Positions 49,166 to 57,558 of a DNA stretch of 64,000 nt are shown piece after piece (position 1 is the stretch's first letter; the number at the start of each line of letters is the position of its first letter). Both the position numbers and the translations under genes were made by a program. The DNA is taken from contig CAJKKQ010000005.1 in the NCBI GenBank assembly GCA_905200545.1, positions 62,001 to 126,000 of the forward strand. Direction: 5' to 3'. The stretch is from an uncultured Oscillibacter sp. (GTDB lineage: Bacteria > Bacillota > Clostridia > Oscillospirales > Oscillospiraceae). The notes beneath the pieces are model-generated. The model worked only from the letters and a program-made list of their open reading frames with translations, made no database searches and was not told the origin of the DNA.

Positions 49166-49726
49166 TTAATCGAAATATTCCACAACAGCGTAGATCCCGT
49201 GGTTCAAAGACGAGAGCAGCTGGCTGAAAAAGCCCGGCTCCTCCTGCTGGTAGACCACGGCGGTATCTCCGTCGGAGAGGTCGATGTAGCCGATCTGGCC
49301 GCTGGAGGGGCGGCTCATGCCGGCGGCCTCCGACGCCTCCTTCACGGCGTCCAGGTCGAACATCTGCTCATACTGGTTGGAAAGGTTCATGTTCTCCGTC
49401 TGCAGCGTGGCAAGCTGGCTCTGGAGCTCCACCGTCTCAGCGGAGAGCACCGTCAGCTGGATGTAGCTCATCAGCACCACCACCGCCAAAGCGGCCACGG
49501 CGCCGAAGCCCAGCACGGAGAGGACAGACACGTGCTGCCGCTGGCGCACCTGTACCTGAGAGACGCTGCGTACCCGGGGCTGTTCCGCTGCTTTTTCCTG
49601 CCGCCGGGGCAGCTCGCCGGCGTGGCGCAGCTCCCGCTCCCGCAGCTCCCGGTCCAGATCGTAAGCCAGATCGCCGTATACGGCGCTCCGGCTGTTATAG
49701 CGCAATTTTCCCGCCGCAGATGCCAC
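49166..49726 (-). CDS. FtsL-like septum initiator protein
   Basis: 186 residues. A basic cytoplasmic region of about 65 residues, one membrane span at about 68-90 and a coiled coil from about 92 to 130 (SAETVELQSQLATLQTENMN) give the FtsL/DivIC layout, and the gene lies in the ftsL position between rsmH and the class B PBP. Sequence conservation of FtsL is low, so the call rests on topology and context. The GTG start follows AGAGGAGG. Confidence 0.85.
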   Translation of the reverse strand: MASAAGKLRYNSRSAVYGDLAYDLDRELRERELRHAGELPRRQEKAAEQPRVRSVSQVQVRQRQHVSVLSVLGFGAVAALAVVVLMSYIQLTVLSAETVELQSQLATLQTENMNLSNQYEQMFDLDAVKEASEAAGMSRPSSGQIGYIDLSDGDTAVVYQQEEPGFFSQLLSSLNHGIYAVVEYFD

Positions 49727-49785
49727 AGCTGCTTCCTCCTCTGATCACACACTACTCAAAACAGCCTGCCGGAGAGCTTGTCCCC

Positions 49786-50733
49786 TTACAGGTCGAAATC
49801 ATCACACTTTTCCGCCACCCGGAGCTTGGCGCTGCGGGCCCTGGGGTTCTCCTCCAGTTCCGCCGCTCCCGACACCACGGGCCGTCGGGTCAAAATCTTG
49901 ATTTTGGGCTTCTTCCCGCACACGCACACCGGAAACTCCGGCGGGCAGGTGCACCCTTTCGCCATCTCCTGCAGCGTCCGCTTGACGATCCGGTCCTCCA
50001 GGGAGTGGAAGGTGATGACCGCCAGCCGGCCGCCGGGATTCAGCCCGTCCACCGCCGAGCGGAGCATGGGCTCCAGGGCGTCCAGCTCCCCGTTCACCGC
50101 GATGCGGATGGCCTGAAAGCTGCGCTTGGCCGGATGCTGCTTTTCCCGCAGGGCCGCAGGGGGCATGGCCCCCTTGATGATCTCCACCAGCTCCAGGGTG
50201 GTGGCAACGGGCGCCGTCTCCCGGGCGCGGACGATGGCCTTTGCAATGGCGGGGGCGTAGCGCTCCTCGCCGTAATCGTAGAGGATCCGCCGCAGCTCCT
50301 CATAGCTCCAGGTGTTCACCACCTCGTAGGCGCTCAGGGGAGCGGAGCGGTCCATGCGCATGTCCAGCGGGGCGTCCTGCATGTAGGAAAAGCCCCGGCT
50401 GCCGTCGTCCAGCTGGGGGGACGACACCCCAAGGTCAAAGAGCATCCCGTCGGCGCCGGTCACCCCAGCCTGCCGCAGTACGCTCTCCAGTTCCGAAAAA
50501 TTGCTGTGGACCAACGTCACGCGGTCCAGATACGGGGCCAGGCGCTCCTTGGCGGCGTCGATGGCCGCCATGTCCCGGTCGATGCAGATGAGCCGACCGG
50601 TGGTCAACCGCTTTGCGATCTCCCGGGAGTGGCCCGCCCGTCCCAAAGTCCCGTCCACGTACACGCCGTCGGGCCGGATGGCCAGGGCGTCGATGCACTC
50701 GTGGAGCAGCACCGGCTTGTGTGTATATTCCAT
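49786..50733 (-). CDS. rsmH: 16S rRNA (cytosine1402-N4)-methyltransferase RsmH (MraW)
   Basis: 315 residues. Family features are HKPVLLHECIDALAIRPDGV at the N-terminus, the SAM loop VDGTLGRAGHSREIA, LFDLGVSSPQLDDGSRGFSY and the C-terminal NPGGRLAVITFHSLEDRIVK. It methylates N4 of C1402, the same nucleotide whose ribose is methylated by RsmI encoded at 24.9 kb. It begins six bases after mraZ. Confidence 0.97.
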   Translation of the reverse strand: MEYTHKPVLLHECIDALAIRPDGVYVDGTLGRAGHSREIAKRLTTGRLICIDRDMAAIDAAKERLAPYLDRVTLVHSNFSELESVLRQAGVTGADGMLFDLGVSSPQLDDGSRGFSYMQDAPLDMRMDRSAPLSAYEVVNTWSYEELRRILYDYGEERYAPAIAKAIVRARETAPVATTLELVEIIKGAMPPAALREKQHPAKRSFQAIRIAVNGELDALEPMLRSAVDGLNPGGRLAVITFHSLEDRIVKRTLQEMAKGCTCPPEFPVCVCGKKPKIKILTRRPVVSGAAELEENPRARSAKLRVAEKCDDFDL

Positions 50734-50739
50734 AGGCCC

Positions 50740-51183
50740 TTACCCCCGGCTGCGGCGCACCCGCGCCAGGGCGTCCATGGCGGCGGCCATGCCGTTACTC
50801 TCCAGCAGGCTCTGCTCCCGCTCCTCCCAGGTCTGCTGGTCCCAGATCTCCGCGAAGGAGTTGAGGCCCACGATGGTGGCGGTCTTCTTGAGGCCCGCGT
50901 AAGCGCGCAGGTTGGCGGGGATCAACACCCGCCCCTGGCCATCCGGCTCGCACTGGACGGCGTTGGCATACAGCAGTGTCAGGGCCCGGGCCTCGGTATA
51001 GCTGAGGTCGTCCATCTCATCGGACATCTGCTCCCACTTGGCCTGGGGATAAATGGTCAGGCAGTGCTCGGCGCCGATGGTGATATAAAAGGTGTCTCCC
51101 AGGGCTTCCCGCATGGAAGAGGGGATCACAAGACGGCCCTTGGCGTCGATGCTGTTGTTGGACTTGCCCAGAAGCCTTGCCAT
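50740..51183 (-). CDS. mraZ: Transcriptional regulator MraZ
   Basis: 147 residues with two SpoVT/AbrB-like repeats, each with the MraZ pattern: [17 protein letters not shown] and [17 protein letters not shown]. MraZ controls the dcw operon by binding tandem GTGGG repeats in its own leader, which are present here. The start at 51183 follows AAAGGGGGGA. An in-frame extension upstream overlaps the MraZ box and promoter and is rejected. Confidence 0.97.
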   Translation of the reverse strand: MARLLGKSNNSIDAKGRLVIPSSMREALGDTFYITIGAEHCLTIYPQAKWEQMSDEMDDLSYTEARALTLLYANAVQCEPDGQGRVLIPANLRAYAGLKKTATIVGLNSFAEIWDQQTWEEREQSLLESNGMAAAMDALARVRRSRG

Positions 51184-51246
51184 GGCCGTATCCCCCCTTT
51201 GCCCGTTTTTTTGGGTCTGAATGGGGATTCTCTGACACTTACCTGT

Positions 51247-51269
51247 CCCAATTACCCACAAATCCCCAC
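51247..51269 (-). promoter_or_regulatory. MraZ box
   Basis: On the minus strand two perfect GTGGG repeats at exactly 10-bp period (51269-51265 and 51259-51255), then TTGGG at 51251-51247 with a slightly shorter offset. It lies just after the mraZ start point. Confidence 0.8.
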
Positions 51270-51280
51270 CGCATGATTTG

Positions 51281-51309
51281 AGTATAAGCGAATCACCCCT
51301 GGATTGCAA
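51281..51309 (-). promoter_or_regulatory. SigA promoter of the dcw operon
   Basis: TTGCAA and TATACT with a 17-bp spacer on the minus strand, about 100 bp before mraZ. Confidence 0.88.
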
Positions 51310-51418
51310 GGATTTTTTTCCTGGCTAAAATCCCCAAAACGGTGTAAAAAAGGGTGGTTTTGCGTCTAAAACAGCAAAATAAAACAGTCGTTCGATTCTC
51401 TCCGGCACGGTTTACGTA

Positions 51419-51472
51419 AAATAGGACGGAACCTTTGGCACAAGATATTGTGTCAAGGGTTCCGTCCTATTT
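51419..51472 (-). terminator. Very long hairpin terminator after the coiled-coil gene
   Basis: AAATAGGACGGAACC/GGTTCCGTCCTATTT are 15 bp perfect; the helix continues as TTGGCACAA/TTGTGTCAA to a GATA loop, about 25 pairs with one mismatch. TTTTACG follows on the minus strand. It separates the rarD-coaD operon from the dcw operon. Confidence 0.85.
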
Positions 51473-51576
51473 AAATTCATCGCAAGATATGGGAATATTC
51501 CGAAAAGTTTCCCGTATTCTGTTGTAATTTTTCACAAAATTTTTGCCGCGTTTTCGGCAGGGAATTTCTTCCGGCG

Positions 51577-52098
51577 TCAGTCCTCCGGGTCGGAGGCCTC
51601 CTCCCGCCCGTCCAGCTTGTCCCGCTGCTCCTGCAGCTTGGCGGCGGAGGCGGTGCGGAAGCGCACCCGGGACTGCTTGACCTCGTCCAGAGCGGCCTGA
51701 ACGGCCTCCTCTGTGCGGGCCAGGGCATCCTCGGCGTACTCGTTGGCCACCTGGCACAGCTGACGGGAGCGGTCCTCGGCCCGGGCGATGATCTGACGTG
51801 CCTTCTCCTTGGCGGCGTAGAGCACCTCGCTGTCAGAGACCTTGGTCTTGGCGTCCAGCTCCGCCTGGCGCATCATGCGGTCCACATCCCGCTTGGCCTC
51901 GTCCACAAATTTCTCCCGGGCGGCCAGCAGCTCCTGGGCCCGCTTGATCTCCACAGGCAGCTGGGCCCGCAGCTCGTCCAGAAGATCCAGCATTTCGTCC
52001 CGGTCCACCATGCTCATATTGGGCTTGAGGGCAGGGGATTTTGCATTTTCGATGTGCTCGTAGAGCATATCGATCAAACGACTCACATCATTGGCCAT
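51577..52098 (-). CDS. Coiled-coil protein of unknown function
   Basis: 173 residues, almost wholly helical and charged: KRAQELLAAREKFVDEAKRD, then AKEKARQIIARAEDRSRQL and a long Ala/Glu/Lys-rich stretch. The pattern resembles DivIVA-like or V-type-ATPase-stalk-like coiled coils. No enzymatic motif, no membrane segment. It is six bases after coaD, so it is in the same operon, and such a gene next to coaD recurs in Clostridia to my recollection. A role in envelope or division scaffolding is only a guess. Confidence 0.85.
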   Translation of the reverse strand: MANDVSRLIDMLYEHIENAKSPALKPNMSMVDRDEMLDLLDELRAQLPVEIKRAQELLAAREKFVDEAKRDVDRMMRQAELDAKTKVSDSEVLYAAKEKARQIIARAEDRSRQLCQVANEYAEDALARTEEAVQAALDEVKQSRVRFRTASAAKLQEQRDKLDGREEASDPED

Positions 52099-52104
52099 AC
52101 CGAC

Positions 52105-52596
52105 TCATCCTTCCTTCTTCTCCGTCATTTCGCGCACCAGGGGGATAATGGGCGCGGGCAGGTACCGTTCCAGCGGCTGGTGGTAACGGATCATCTCCCG
52201 GACCATGGAGGAGCTGAAATGCTGATACTCCGCGCTGGCAGGCAGCAGCAGCGTCTCCAGTTGGGGATAGATGCCCCGGTTGATGAGGGCCAGCTGGTAC
52301 TCCCCGTCGAAGTCCGAGGTGTTGCGCACCCCCCGGACGATAGCCGTGGCGTGATGGTCCACGGCGAAGTCCGCCAGGAGCCCCGGCCACAGCTCCGCCT
52401 CCACATTGGGAAGCTCCGCCACGGCGGTGCGCACCAGCAGGAGCTTCTGCTCCGGGGTAAACATCTGGCTCTTCTTCTCGGCGTTGGGACTGACACACAC
52501 GCAGACCCTGTCAAAACAGGCAGCGGCCCGGCGGATAATATCCATATGCCCCAGTGTGATGGGGTCGAAGCTGCCTGAACAAATGGCTGTTCTCAT
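52105..52596 (-). CDS. coaD: Phosphopantetheine adenylyltransferase CoaD
   Basis: 163 residues, standard length. The nucleotidyltransferase motif CSGSFDPITLGHMDIIRRA holds the T/HxGH element, and the C-terminal FSSSMVREMI corresponds to ISSxxVR. It catalyses the penultimate step of coenzyme A synthesis. The ATG at 52596 overlaps the rsmD stop (ATGA), the usual rsmD-coaD coupling. Confidence 0.97.
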   Translation of the reverse strand: MRTAICSGSFDPITLGHMDIIRRAAACFDRVCVCVSPNAEKKSQMFTPEQKLLLVRTAVAELPNVEAELWPGLLADFAVDHHATAIVRGVRNTSDFDGEYQLALINRGIYPQLETLLLPASAEYQHFSSSMVREMIRYHQPLERYLPAPIIPLVREMTEKKEG

Positions 52597-53165
52597 GGGT
52601 GTTGCTCTCCGATTTCCTCGTTTGCGGCCCGGCGGATCACGGTCAGGCCGATCTTGCCGTACCGGTAAGTCCGATGGATCCGGTAGGGCGCGCATACCGG
52701 CGGCAGCGTCCGCTCCGCCGGATGTTCCGCCACAATTATACCATGCGGATTGAGAATGTCAAACGTTGTAAGATGCTCGATTGCAGGTTCCAGCAGTCCC
52801 GCCGCGTAAGGCGGATCCAGCAGCACGATGTCAAAGTGCTCCCGGAGGCTTTTCAGGTACTCCATGGAGTCCCCGGCCACCACCCGGGCCCGGTCCGTCA
52901 GCTCCGTCACCTTGAGGTTTTCCCGGATCAGCTTCACGGCGTCCGCCCGGCGGTCCACAAACACCGCCTGCGCCGCCCCCCGGGACAAACACTCGATGCC
53001 CAGCTGCCCGGTACCGGCGAAGAGGTCCAGCACCCGGCGGCCCTCAAGGTCAAACTGGAGAATGCTGAACATGGCCTCCTTCACACGGTCTGTGGTGGGA
53101 CGGGTCTCCATCCCCTCCAGCTCCCCGAGCCTGCGGCCCCTGGCCGTTCCGGTAATTACTCGCAT
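52593..53165 (-). CDS. rsmD: 16S rRNA (guanine966-N2)-methyltransferase RsmD
   Basis: 190 residues. N-terminus MRVITGTARGRRLGELEGME and TRPTTDRVKEAMFSIL are RsmD-specific, followed by SAM motif LDLFAGTGQLGIE and catalytic DPPY (IVLLDPPYAAGL). It modifies G966 in the 30S head. Its start overlaps the end of rarD by ten bases, and AAGGAG lies within the rarD end. The next gene, coaD, is coupled. Confidence 0.96.
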   Translation of the reverse strand: MRVITGTARGRRLGELEGMETRPTTDRVKEAMFSILQFDLEGRRVLDLFAGTGQLGIECLSRGAAQAVFVDRRADAVKLIRENLKVTELTDRARVVAGDSMEYLKSLREHFDIVLLDPPYAAGLLEPAIEHLTTFDILNPHGIIVAEHPAERTLPPVCAPYRIHRTYRYGKIGLTVIRRAANEEIGEQHP

Positions 53166-54055
53166 CCCGCCTTCTCCTTTCTCTCCCTGCGCCGGCGCAG
53201 GAAGCCGGCGGCCAGATACAGCGCCAGGCCGCTCCATACAAATCCGAACAAAACCCCGTAGGCGGCGGTGAATTTCTCCCGGAACACCGCCACGGACACC
53301 AGAAACTGCAGCGTGGGGTTCACATACATCAAGATTCCCGACAGGCTCATGGGGGTCGTCTTGATCCCCCTGGCAAAAAACAGCAGCGGCACCGTGGTGG
53401 CGATGCCGGAAAGGGGCAGCAGCAGCCACTGCCAGCCAGAGAGGACCCCCACGGCTCCCGTTCCCCGGGCCTCCGCCCACAGGAGATACGCCAGGGCAAA
53501 GGGGGCCAGGGTCATGGTCTCCACCAGGACGGAGACCTCCGCCTCCGCCCGGACACCCTTTTTCACGGCCCCGTAGACGGCAAAGCTGCCGCCGATCACC
53601 AGCGCCATCCAGGGGAACTGGCCGTGGCCCACCACCGTCACCACGATGCCCGCAAAGGTCACCGCCACAGAGAGCCACTGCAGTGGCGAGAGCCGTTCCC
53701 CGAACACCGCCGTGCCCAGCACCACCGCCAGAATGGGGTTCATGTAATAGGCCAGGCTGGCGTCCAGGGCATGTCCGCCGTTGACGGCCCAGATGTAGAC
53801 CCCCCAGTTGATGCAGATGAACACGCCGGAGAGCATCATGCGCACCATCTGGCCCCGGTCCCGGCAGGCCTCCGCCACCGTTTCCAGCCGGCGCCGGGCG
53901 GCAAGCAGGGCCAGCAGGAACACCGCCGACCACACGATCCGCGCCGAGAGTACATACAGGGCGTCCACCACCGCAAGCATATGCCAAAAAATGGGAAGCA
54001 CGCCCCAGATGATATAGCACACCAGCACGCAAAGAGGTCCGCGGTTGCGCGTCAT
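53156..54055 (-). CDS. rarD: EamA-family permease RarD
   Basis: 299 residues with about ten membrane segments in two EamA halves. The start VCYIIWGVLPIFWHMLAVVDALYVLSARIV matches RarD proteins (named for chloramphenicol sensitivity, function unclear), and WSGLALYLAAGFLRRRRERK ends it with a positively charged cytoplasmic tail. Probably a metabolite or drug exporter. First gene of the rarD-rsmD-coaD operon with its own promoter. Confidence 0.9.
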   Translation of the reverse strand: MTRNRGPLCVLVCYIIWGVLPIFWHMLAVVDALYVLSARIVWSAVFLLALLAARRRLETVAEACRDRGQMVRMMLSGVFICINWGVYIWAVNGGHALDASLAYYMNPILAVVLGTAVFGERLSPLQWLSVAVTFAGIVVTVVGHGQFPWMALVIGGSFAVYGAVKKGVRAEAEVSVLVETMTLAPFALAYLLWAEARGTGAVGVLSGWQWLLLPLSGIATTVPLLFFARGIKTTPMSLSGILMYVNPTLQFLVSVAVFREKFTAAYGVLFGFVWSGLALYLAAGFLRRRRERKEKAGCE

Positions 54056-54111
54056 GGCCTCTCTCCTCCCGCCCCGCTGCGGCGCCTGGCCGCAGGTTGT
54101 GAATTTATCCT

Positions 54112-54140
54112 ATTTTACGGCAAATGTATCCGTATTTCAA
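54112..54140 (-). promoter_or_regulatory. SigA promoter of the rarD operon
   Basis: TTGAAA and TAAAAT with a 17-bp spacer on the minus strand, about 57 bp before the rarD ATG. Confidence 0.8.
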
Positions 54141-54165
54141 TAGGCGGCCATCCTGTTTTTAGGGC

Positions 54166-54194
54166 TTGTGCTTTACTGGGAAATCGTTTATAAT
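54166..54194 (+). promoter_or_regulatory. SigA promoter of the Asp23-fakA operon
   Basis: TTGTGC and perfect TATAAT with a 17-bp spacer, about 104 bp before the first gene. The leader holds a GCGGCCC/GGGCCGC hairpin near 54251-54265. Confidence 0.82.
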
Positions 54195-54297
54195 AAAAAT
54201 CTAAAAATATGGACACTTCCCCCCGCGTTTTTTTATAGAGCAGCCGGACGCGGCCCCGGGCCGCATCCGCCAATACTGGGAAAGAAAGGACGTTCTC

Positions 54298-54648
54298 ATG
54301 ATTCAATTCAAATCCGATCAAGGTGAGATCTCCGTCAGCAGCGCCGTGTTCTCCAATATCACCGGCATTGCCGCCACCAACTGCTTCGGCGTCAAGGGCA
54401 TGGCCTACCGCTCCATGACCGACGGCCTGGTGCATCTGCTGCGCCGGGAGGCCATGAGCAAGGGCGTCAGTATCACCTATCACGAAGACGGCTCCGTCTC
54501 CATTGAGCTGCACATCATCGTGGAAAACGGCGTGAATCTTCCCGCCGTGTGCCGCTCCATCATGAACGAGGTGCGGTATGTGGTCACCAAAAACACCGGC
54601 GTCCCTGTGAAGGCTGTGGACGTGTGCGTGGATTCCATGACCCTGTGA
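54298..54648 (+). CDS. Asp23/Gls24-family envelope stress protein
   Basis: 116 residues with the Asp23 domain: GEISVSSAVFSNITGIAATNCFGV and IHIIVENGVNLPAVCRSIMNEVRYVVTKNTG. In Bacillus the equivalent yloU lies just upstream of yloV (fakA), as here with an 18-bp gap. Members are small cytoplasmic or membrane-associated proteins linked to envelope and alkaline stress. RBS AAAGGA precedes the ATG. Confidence 0.93.
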   Translation: MIQFKSDQGEISVSSAVFSNITGIAATNCFGVKGMAYRSMTDGLVHLLRREAMSKGVSITYHEDGSVSIELHIIVENGVNLPAVCRSIMNEVRYVVTKNTGVPVKAVDVCVDSMTL

Positions 54649-54666
54649 GGGAGGAAATAGAGGAAA

Positions 54667-56364
54667 ATGAACGAACAAATCACCGGCGTTCTCTTCAAAC
54701 AGATGGTGCTTCACGGCGCCGCGGCCATCACGGCCCAGAAGCAGGCCATCAATGACCTGAACGTGTTCCCCGTGCCGGACGGCGACACCGGCACCAATAT
54801 GTCCATGACCATCGGCACCGCCGTGACGGAGCTGCGCAAGACCACCCCCACCACCGTGGACCAGGCCGCCTCCGTCACCGCCTCCGCCCTGCTGCGGGGC
54901 GCCCGGGGCAACTCCGGCGTCATTTTGTCCCTGCTCTTCCGGGGCCTTTCCAAAGCCCTCAAGGGCAGGGAAACCTGCGACGCCGCCGCCTTTGCCGCCG
55001 CCATGCAGGAGGGTGTCAGCGCTGCCTACAAGGCCGTCATGAAGCCCGCCGAGGGCACCGTGCTCACCGTCTCCCGTCTGGCCGCCAAGCAGGCCGTGGA
55101 TACGGCCGCGCAGGAAAAGGACGTGGAAAAAGTGTTGGAGGAAGCCATCCGGGCCGGCAACGAGGCCCTGGCCCAGACCATCGAGATGAACCCCGTGCTG
55201 AAAAAGGCCGGCGTGGTGGATGCCGGCGGCAAGGGGTATCTGCTGATCCTGGAGGGCATGCTGGCGGAAATGCGGGGCGAGCCCATGCCGGAGGTAGGCG
55301 ACGACGGCGAGCCGGAGAAGGAAAAGGCCGACTTTGCCATGATGGCCGCCGAGGAGATCACCTTCGCCTTCGACACGGTGTTCATCGTCCGCAAGTCCAA
55401 TCCCGACATCTCTCTGGAGCCCCTGCGCACCTATTTGAACAGCATCGGCGACAGCCTGGTCATCGGTGAGGACGACGAGGCCTTCAAGGTCCACGTCCAC
55501 ACCAACATCCCCGGCTCCGCCCTGAATGAATCCCAGAAGTACGGCACGCTGGAGCTGGCCAAGATTGAGAATATGCGCACCCAGGCGGACGATCTGGCCG
55601 CCGGCAAGCATGTCCAGAGCACCGACGACCTGGACGCCGTGGAAAAAGAGCTGGAGTCCGGCGAGGGTGCTCAGGAGGAGGGCCACGTGGTGGCCGCTCC
55701 GGAAAAGCCCTACGGCTTTTTGGCCGTGTGTGCCGGTGAGGGCCTGGCCGCCGTGTTCCGGGACCTGGGCGCCGACGGCGTGGTCTCCGGCGGACAGACC
55801 ATGAACCCCTCCACCGAGAGCATCCTGGAGGGTGTGGACAAGATCCCCGCCGAGACGGTGTTCGTCCTGCCCAACAACGGCAACATCATCATGGCCGCCC
55901 AGCAGTGCGACGCCCTGACGGATAAGCACGTGGTGGTCATCCCCTCCAAGACGGTGCCCCAGGGCATCACCGCCATGATGAACGTGGACTTCGAGGCGCC
56001 GGACGTCCAGTCCATCACCGACGCCATGACGGAATCCCTCTCCACCGTCACCACCGCCCAGATCACCTACGCCGCCCGGGATTCCGACTTCGACGGCTTC
56101 GACATCAAGGCCGGGGACTACCTGGCCTTGCAGGAGGGCAAGCTCTTCGGAACCGACGGCGACCTGAACGCCCTGCTCCACGCTCTGGCTCAGAGCGCTC
56201 TGGAGCATGCAGCCTCCTTCATCTCGCTGTACTTCGGCGAGGATGTGACGGAGGAAGACGCCAACGCCGCCGCCAAGGTCTTTGAGGAGACCTGCCCCGA
56301 GGCGGAGGTAGCCGTCCTCTCCGGCGGCCAGCCTGTGTACTATTATATCATCTCCATGGAATAA
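54667..56364 (+). CDS. fakA: Fatty acid kinase subunit FakA (DAK2/DhaL domain)
   Basis: 565 residues. The N-terminal DhaL domain has the Mg-ATP motif LNVFPVPDGDTGTNMSMT and RGARGNSGVILSLLFRG; a middle FakA domain follows, and the C-terminal third is a DegV-like fold (GGQTMNPSTESILEGV, NNGNIIMAAQQ). FakA phosphorylates fatty acids held by a FakB (DegV) protein, feeding exogenous or recycled fatty acids into phospholipids. A DegV protein is encoded about 4 kb downstream. It is co-transcribed with the Asp23 gene. Confidence 0.93.
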   Translation: MNEQITGVLFKQMVLHGAAAITAQKQAINDLNVFPVPDGDTGTNMSMTIGTAVTELRKTTPTTVDQAASVTASALLRGARGNSGVILSLLFRGLSKALKGRETCDAAAFAAAMQEGVSAAYKAVMKPAEGTVLTVSRLAAKQAVDTAAQEKDVEKVLEEAIRAGNEALAQTIEMNPVLKKAGVVDAGGKGYLLILEGMLAEMRGEPMPEVGDDGEPEKEKADFAMMAAEEITFAFDTVFIVRKSNPDISLEPLRTYLNSIGDSLVIGEDDEAFKVHVHTNIPGSALNESQKYGTLELAKIENMRTQADDLAAGKHVQSTDDLDAVEKELESGEGAQEEGHVVAAPEKPYGFLAVCAGEGLAAVFRDLGADGVVSGGQTMNPSTESILEGVDKIPAETVFVLPNNGNIIMAAQQCDALTDKHVVVIPSKTVPQGITAMMNVDFEAPDVQSITDAMTESLSTVTTAQITYAARDSDFDGFDIKAGDYLALQEGKLFGTDGDLNALLHALAQSALEHAASFISLYFGEDVTEEDANAAAKVFEETCPEAEVAVLSGGQPVYYYIISME

Positions 56365-56386
56365 GCCCCGGCGGGGCATTCCAATC

Positions 56387-56418
56387 AAAAAGCGGCGGGG
56401 AGGTCCCCCCGCTTTTTT
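56387..56418. terminator. Terminator after fakA
   Basis: AAAAAGCGGCGGGG/CCCCCCGCTTTTTT with one bulge, between convergent genes and T-rich on both sides. Confidence 0.9.
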
Positions 56419-56425
56419 GTATTCT

Positions 56426-57355
56426 TCACTTGTGATCTTCCGTCTGGGCCGCGCTCTCCCGAGCCCGACGGCGGCGGATCACCCGCCAGGCGATAACGCC
56501 GCCCACCGCCAGCACCACCACCGGCACCCAAATGTAGGCCAGCAGCACCGCAAGGCCTTCCAGCACGTCCACGAAGCCGTTCCAGCCGGAGCGGAACGCC
56601 GCTCCCATGCGGCTGGCGAAGCCCTGGGCAGGCTCCTCCACGTTGGAGAGCTGATACACCTCCTCCAGGGAGATGTTGACGGTGGAGTAGTCCACCAGGG
56701 AGTCGTAGCTGCGCAAGGTGCCCGTCAGCTGCTCGATGGTCAGCTCCGTGTCGGAGATGGCGGACTCGATGGTGATGATGTCCTCCATGGTCTCCGCCTG
56801 TGCCAGGAGGGTCTGGAGCCGCTCCAGCTTGGTCTGTTGGGTGACGAGACGGCTCTCGGTGTCGTAATACTGCTCACTGATGTTCTGGCTGTTCTCCTCC
56901 TGCCGGACGATGTGACACAGCTTTCCCACCTGGGTCAGCAGGTTCTGGTACTGCTCCGCCGGGACCCGGATGGTATAGTAGGCACTGCGGTAGTCCCCGC
57001 CGTAGTTGTAGACAGAGGCCGTCTCAAAGTAGCCTCCCATGTCCTCCACCAGCTGCCGCAATCCAGCGGCGGCATCGTCAAAGGCGGTGGTCTCCACCTG
57101 CATATCCATGGTGTAGATCATCTTGGCGTCCTGGAGCCGGCTGTCCGTCCCGCCGCCCTCCTGGGCCTCTTCGCTCTCCATGGGCGCCATGCCCATGGCG
57201 CCGTTCATCCCGCTGCCGCTGTCGGAGCCGGTCTCCGCGGTGGCCGTGTCCATAGCCGCAGAATCACTGGCGGCAGTTTCTCCGCTGGCAGCGCCGCAGC
57301 CCGCCAGGGTCAGCATCAGAGCCAGCGCCAGAACCCATACCAAACCTCTTTTCAT
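56426..57355 (-). CDS. DUF4349 lipoprotein
   Basis: 309 residues. Lipoprotein signal MKRGLVWVLALALMLTLAGCG, then a low-complexity Ser/Ala/Glu/Met region, a DUF4349 domain (VETTAFDDAAAGLRQLVEDMGGYFE, YYTIRVPAEQYQNLL and a coiled coil KLERLQTLLAQAETMEDII), and a C-terminal membrane span with a basic tail (VIRRRRARES). The product is therefore attached at both ends of an extracytoplasmic coiled coil. Function unknown. Start at 57355 follows AAGGAGG. Confidence 0.9.
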   Translation of the reverse strand: MKRGLVWVLALALMLTLAGCGAASGETAASDSAAMDTATAETGSDSGSGMNGAMGMAPMESEEAQEGGGTDSRLQDAKMIYTMDMQVETTAFDDAAAGLRQLVEDMGGYFETASVYNYGGDYRSAYYTIRVPAEQYQNLLTQVGKLCHIVRQEENSQNISEQYYDTESRLVTQQTKLERLQTLLAQAETMEDIITIESAISDTELTIEQLTGTLRSYDSLVDYSTVNISLEEVYQLSNVEEPAQGFASRMGAAFRSGWNGFVDVLEGLAVLLAYIWVPVVVLAVGGVIAWRVIRRRRARESAAQTEDHK

Positions 57356-57470
57356 CCGAAAGCCCTCCTTTTCTTTGGGTGGGCCGCAGTCTTCCCTCTG
57401 CAGCCCTTTGTCCATATAGACGGGATTTGGCTCAAAACGTTCCACGCCCGGGAAAGTTTTTTTCCAGCAG

Positions 57471-57499
57471 TTGTCTTTTTTCTCCAGTGGGACTACAAT
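57471..57499 (+). promoter_or_regulatory. SigA promoter of the hydroxy-acid oxidase gene
   Basis: TTGTCT and TACAAT with a 17-bp spacer. A GCCGGCGC/GCGCCGGC hairpin at 509-528 of the same kb (57509-57528) forms in the 5' leader. Confidence 0.75.
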
Positions 57500-57558
57500 A
57501 GAAAAAGAGCCGGCGCCCAGGCGCCGGCCATGATGAGAAAAATCGGAGGGATTTACCT

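Noticed and set aside
54115..56388. A 757-codon minus-strand frame opposite Asp23-fakA
   Set aside because: Antisense shadow; plus strand carries two recognised genes with promoter and ribosome sites.
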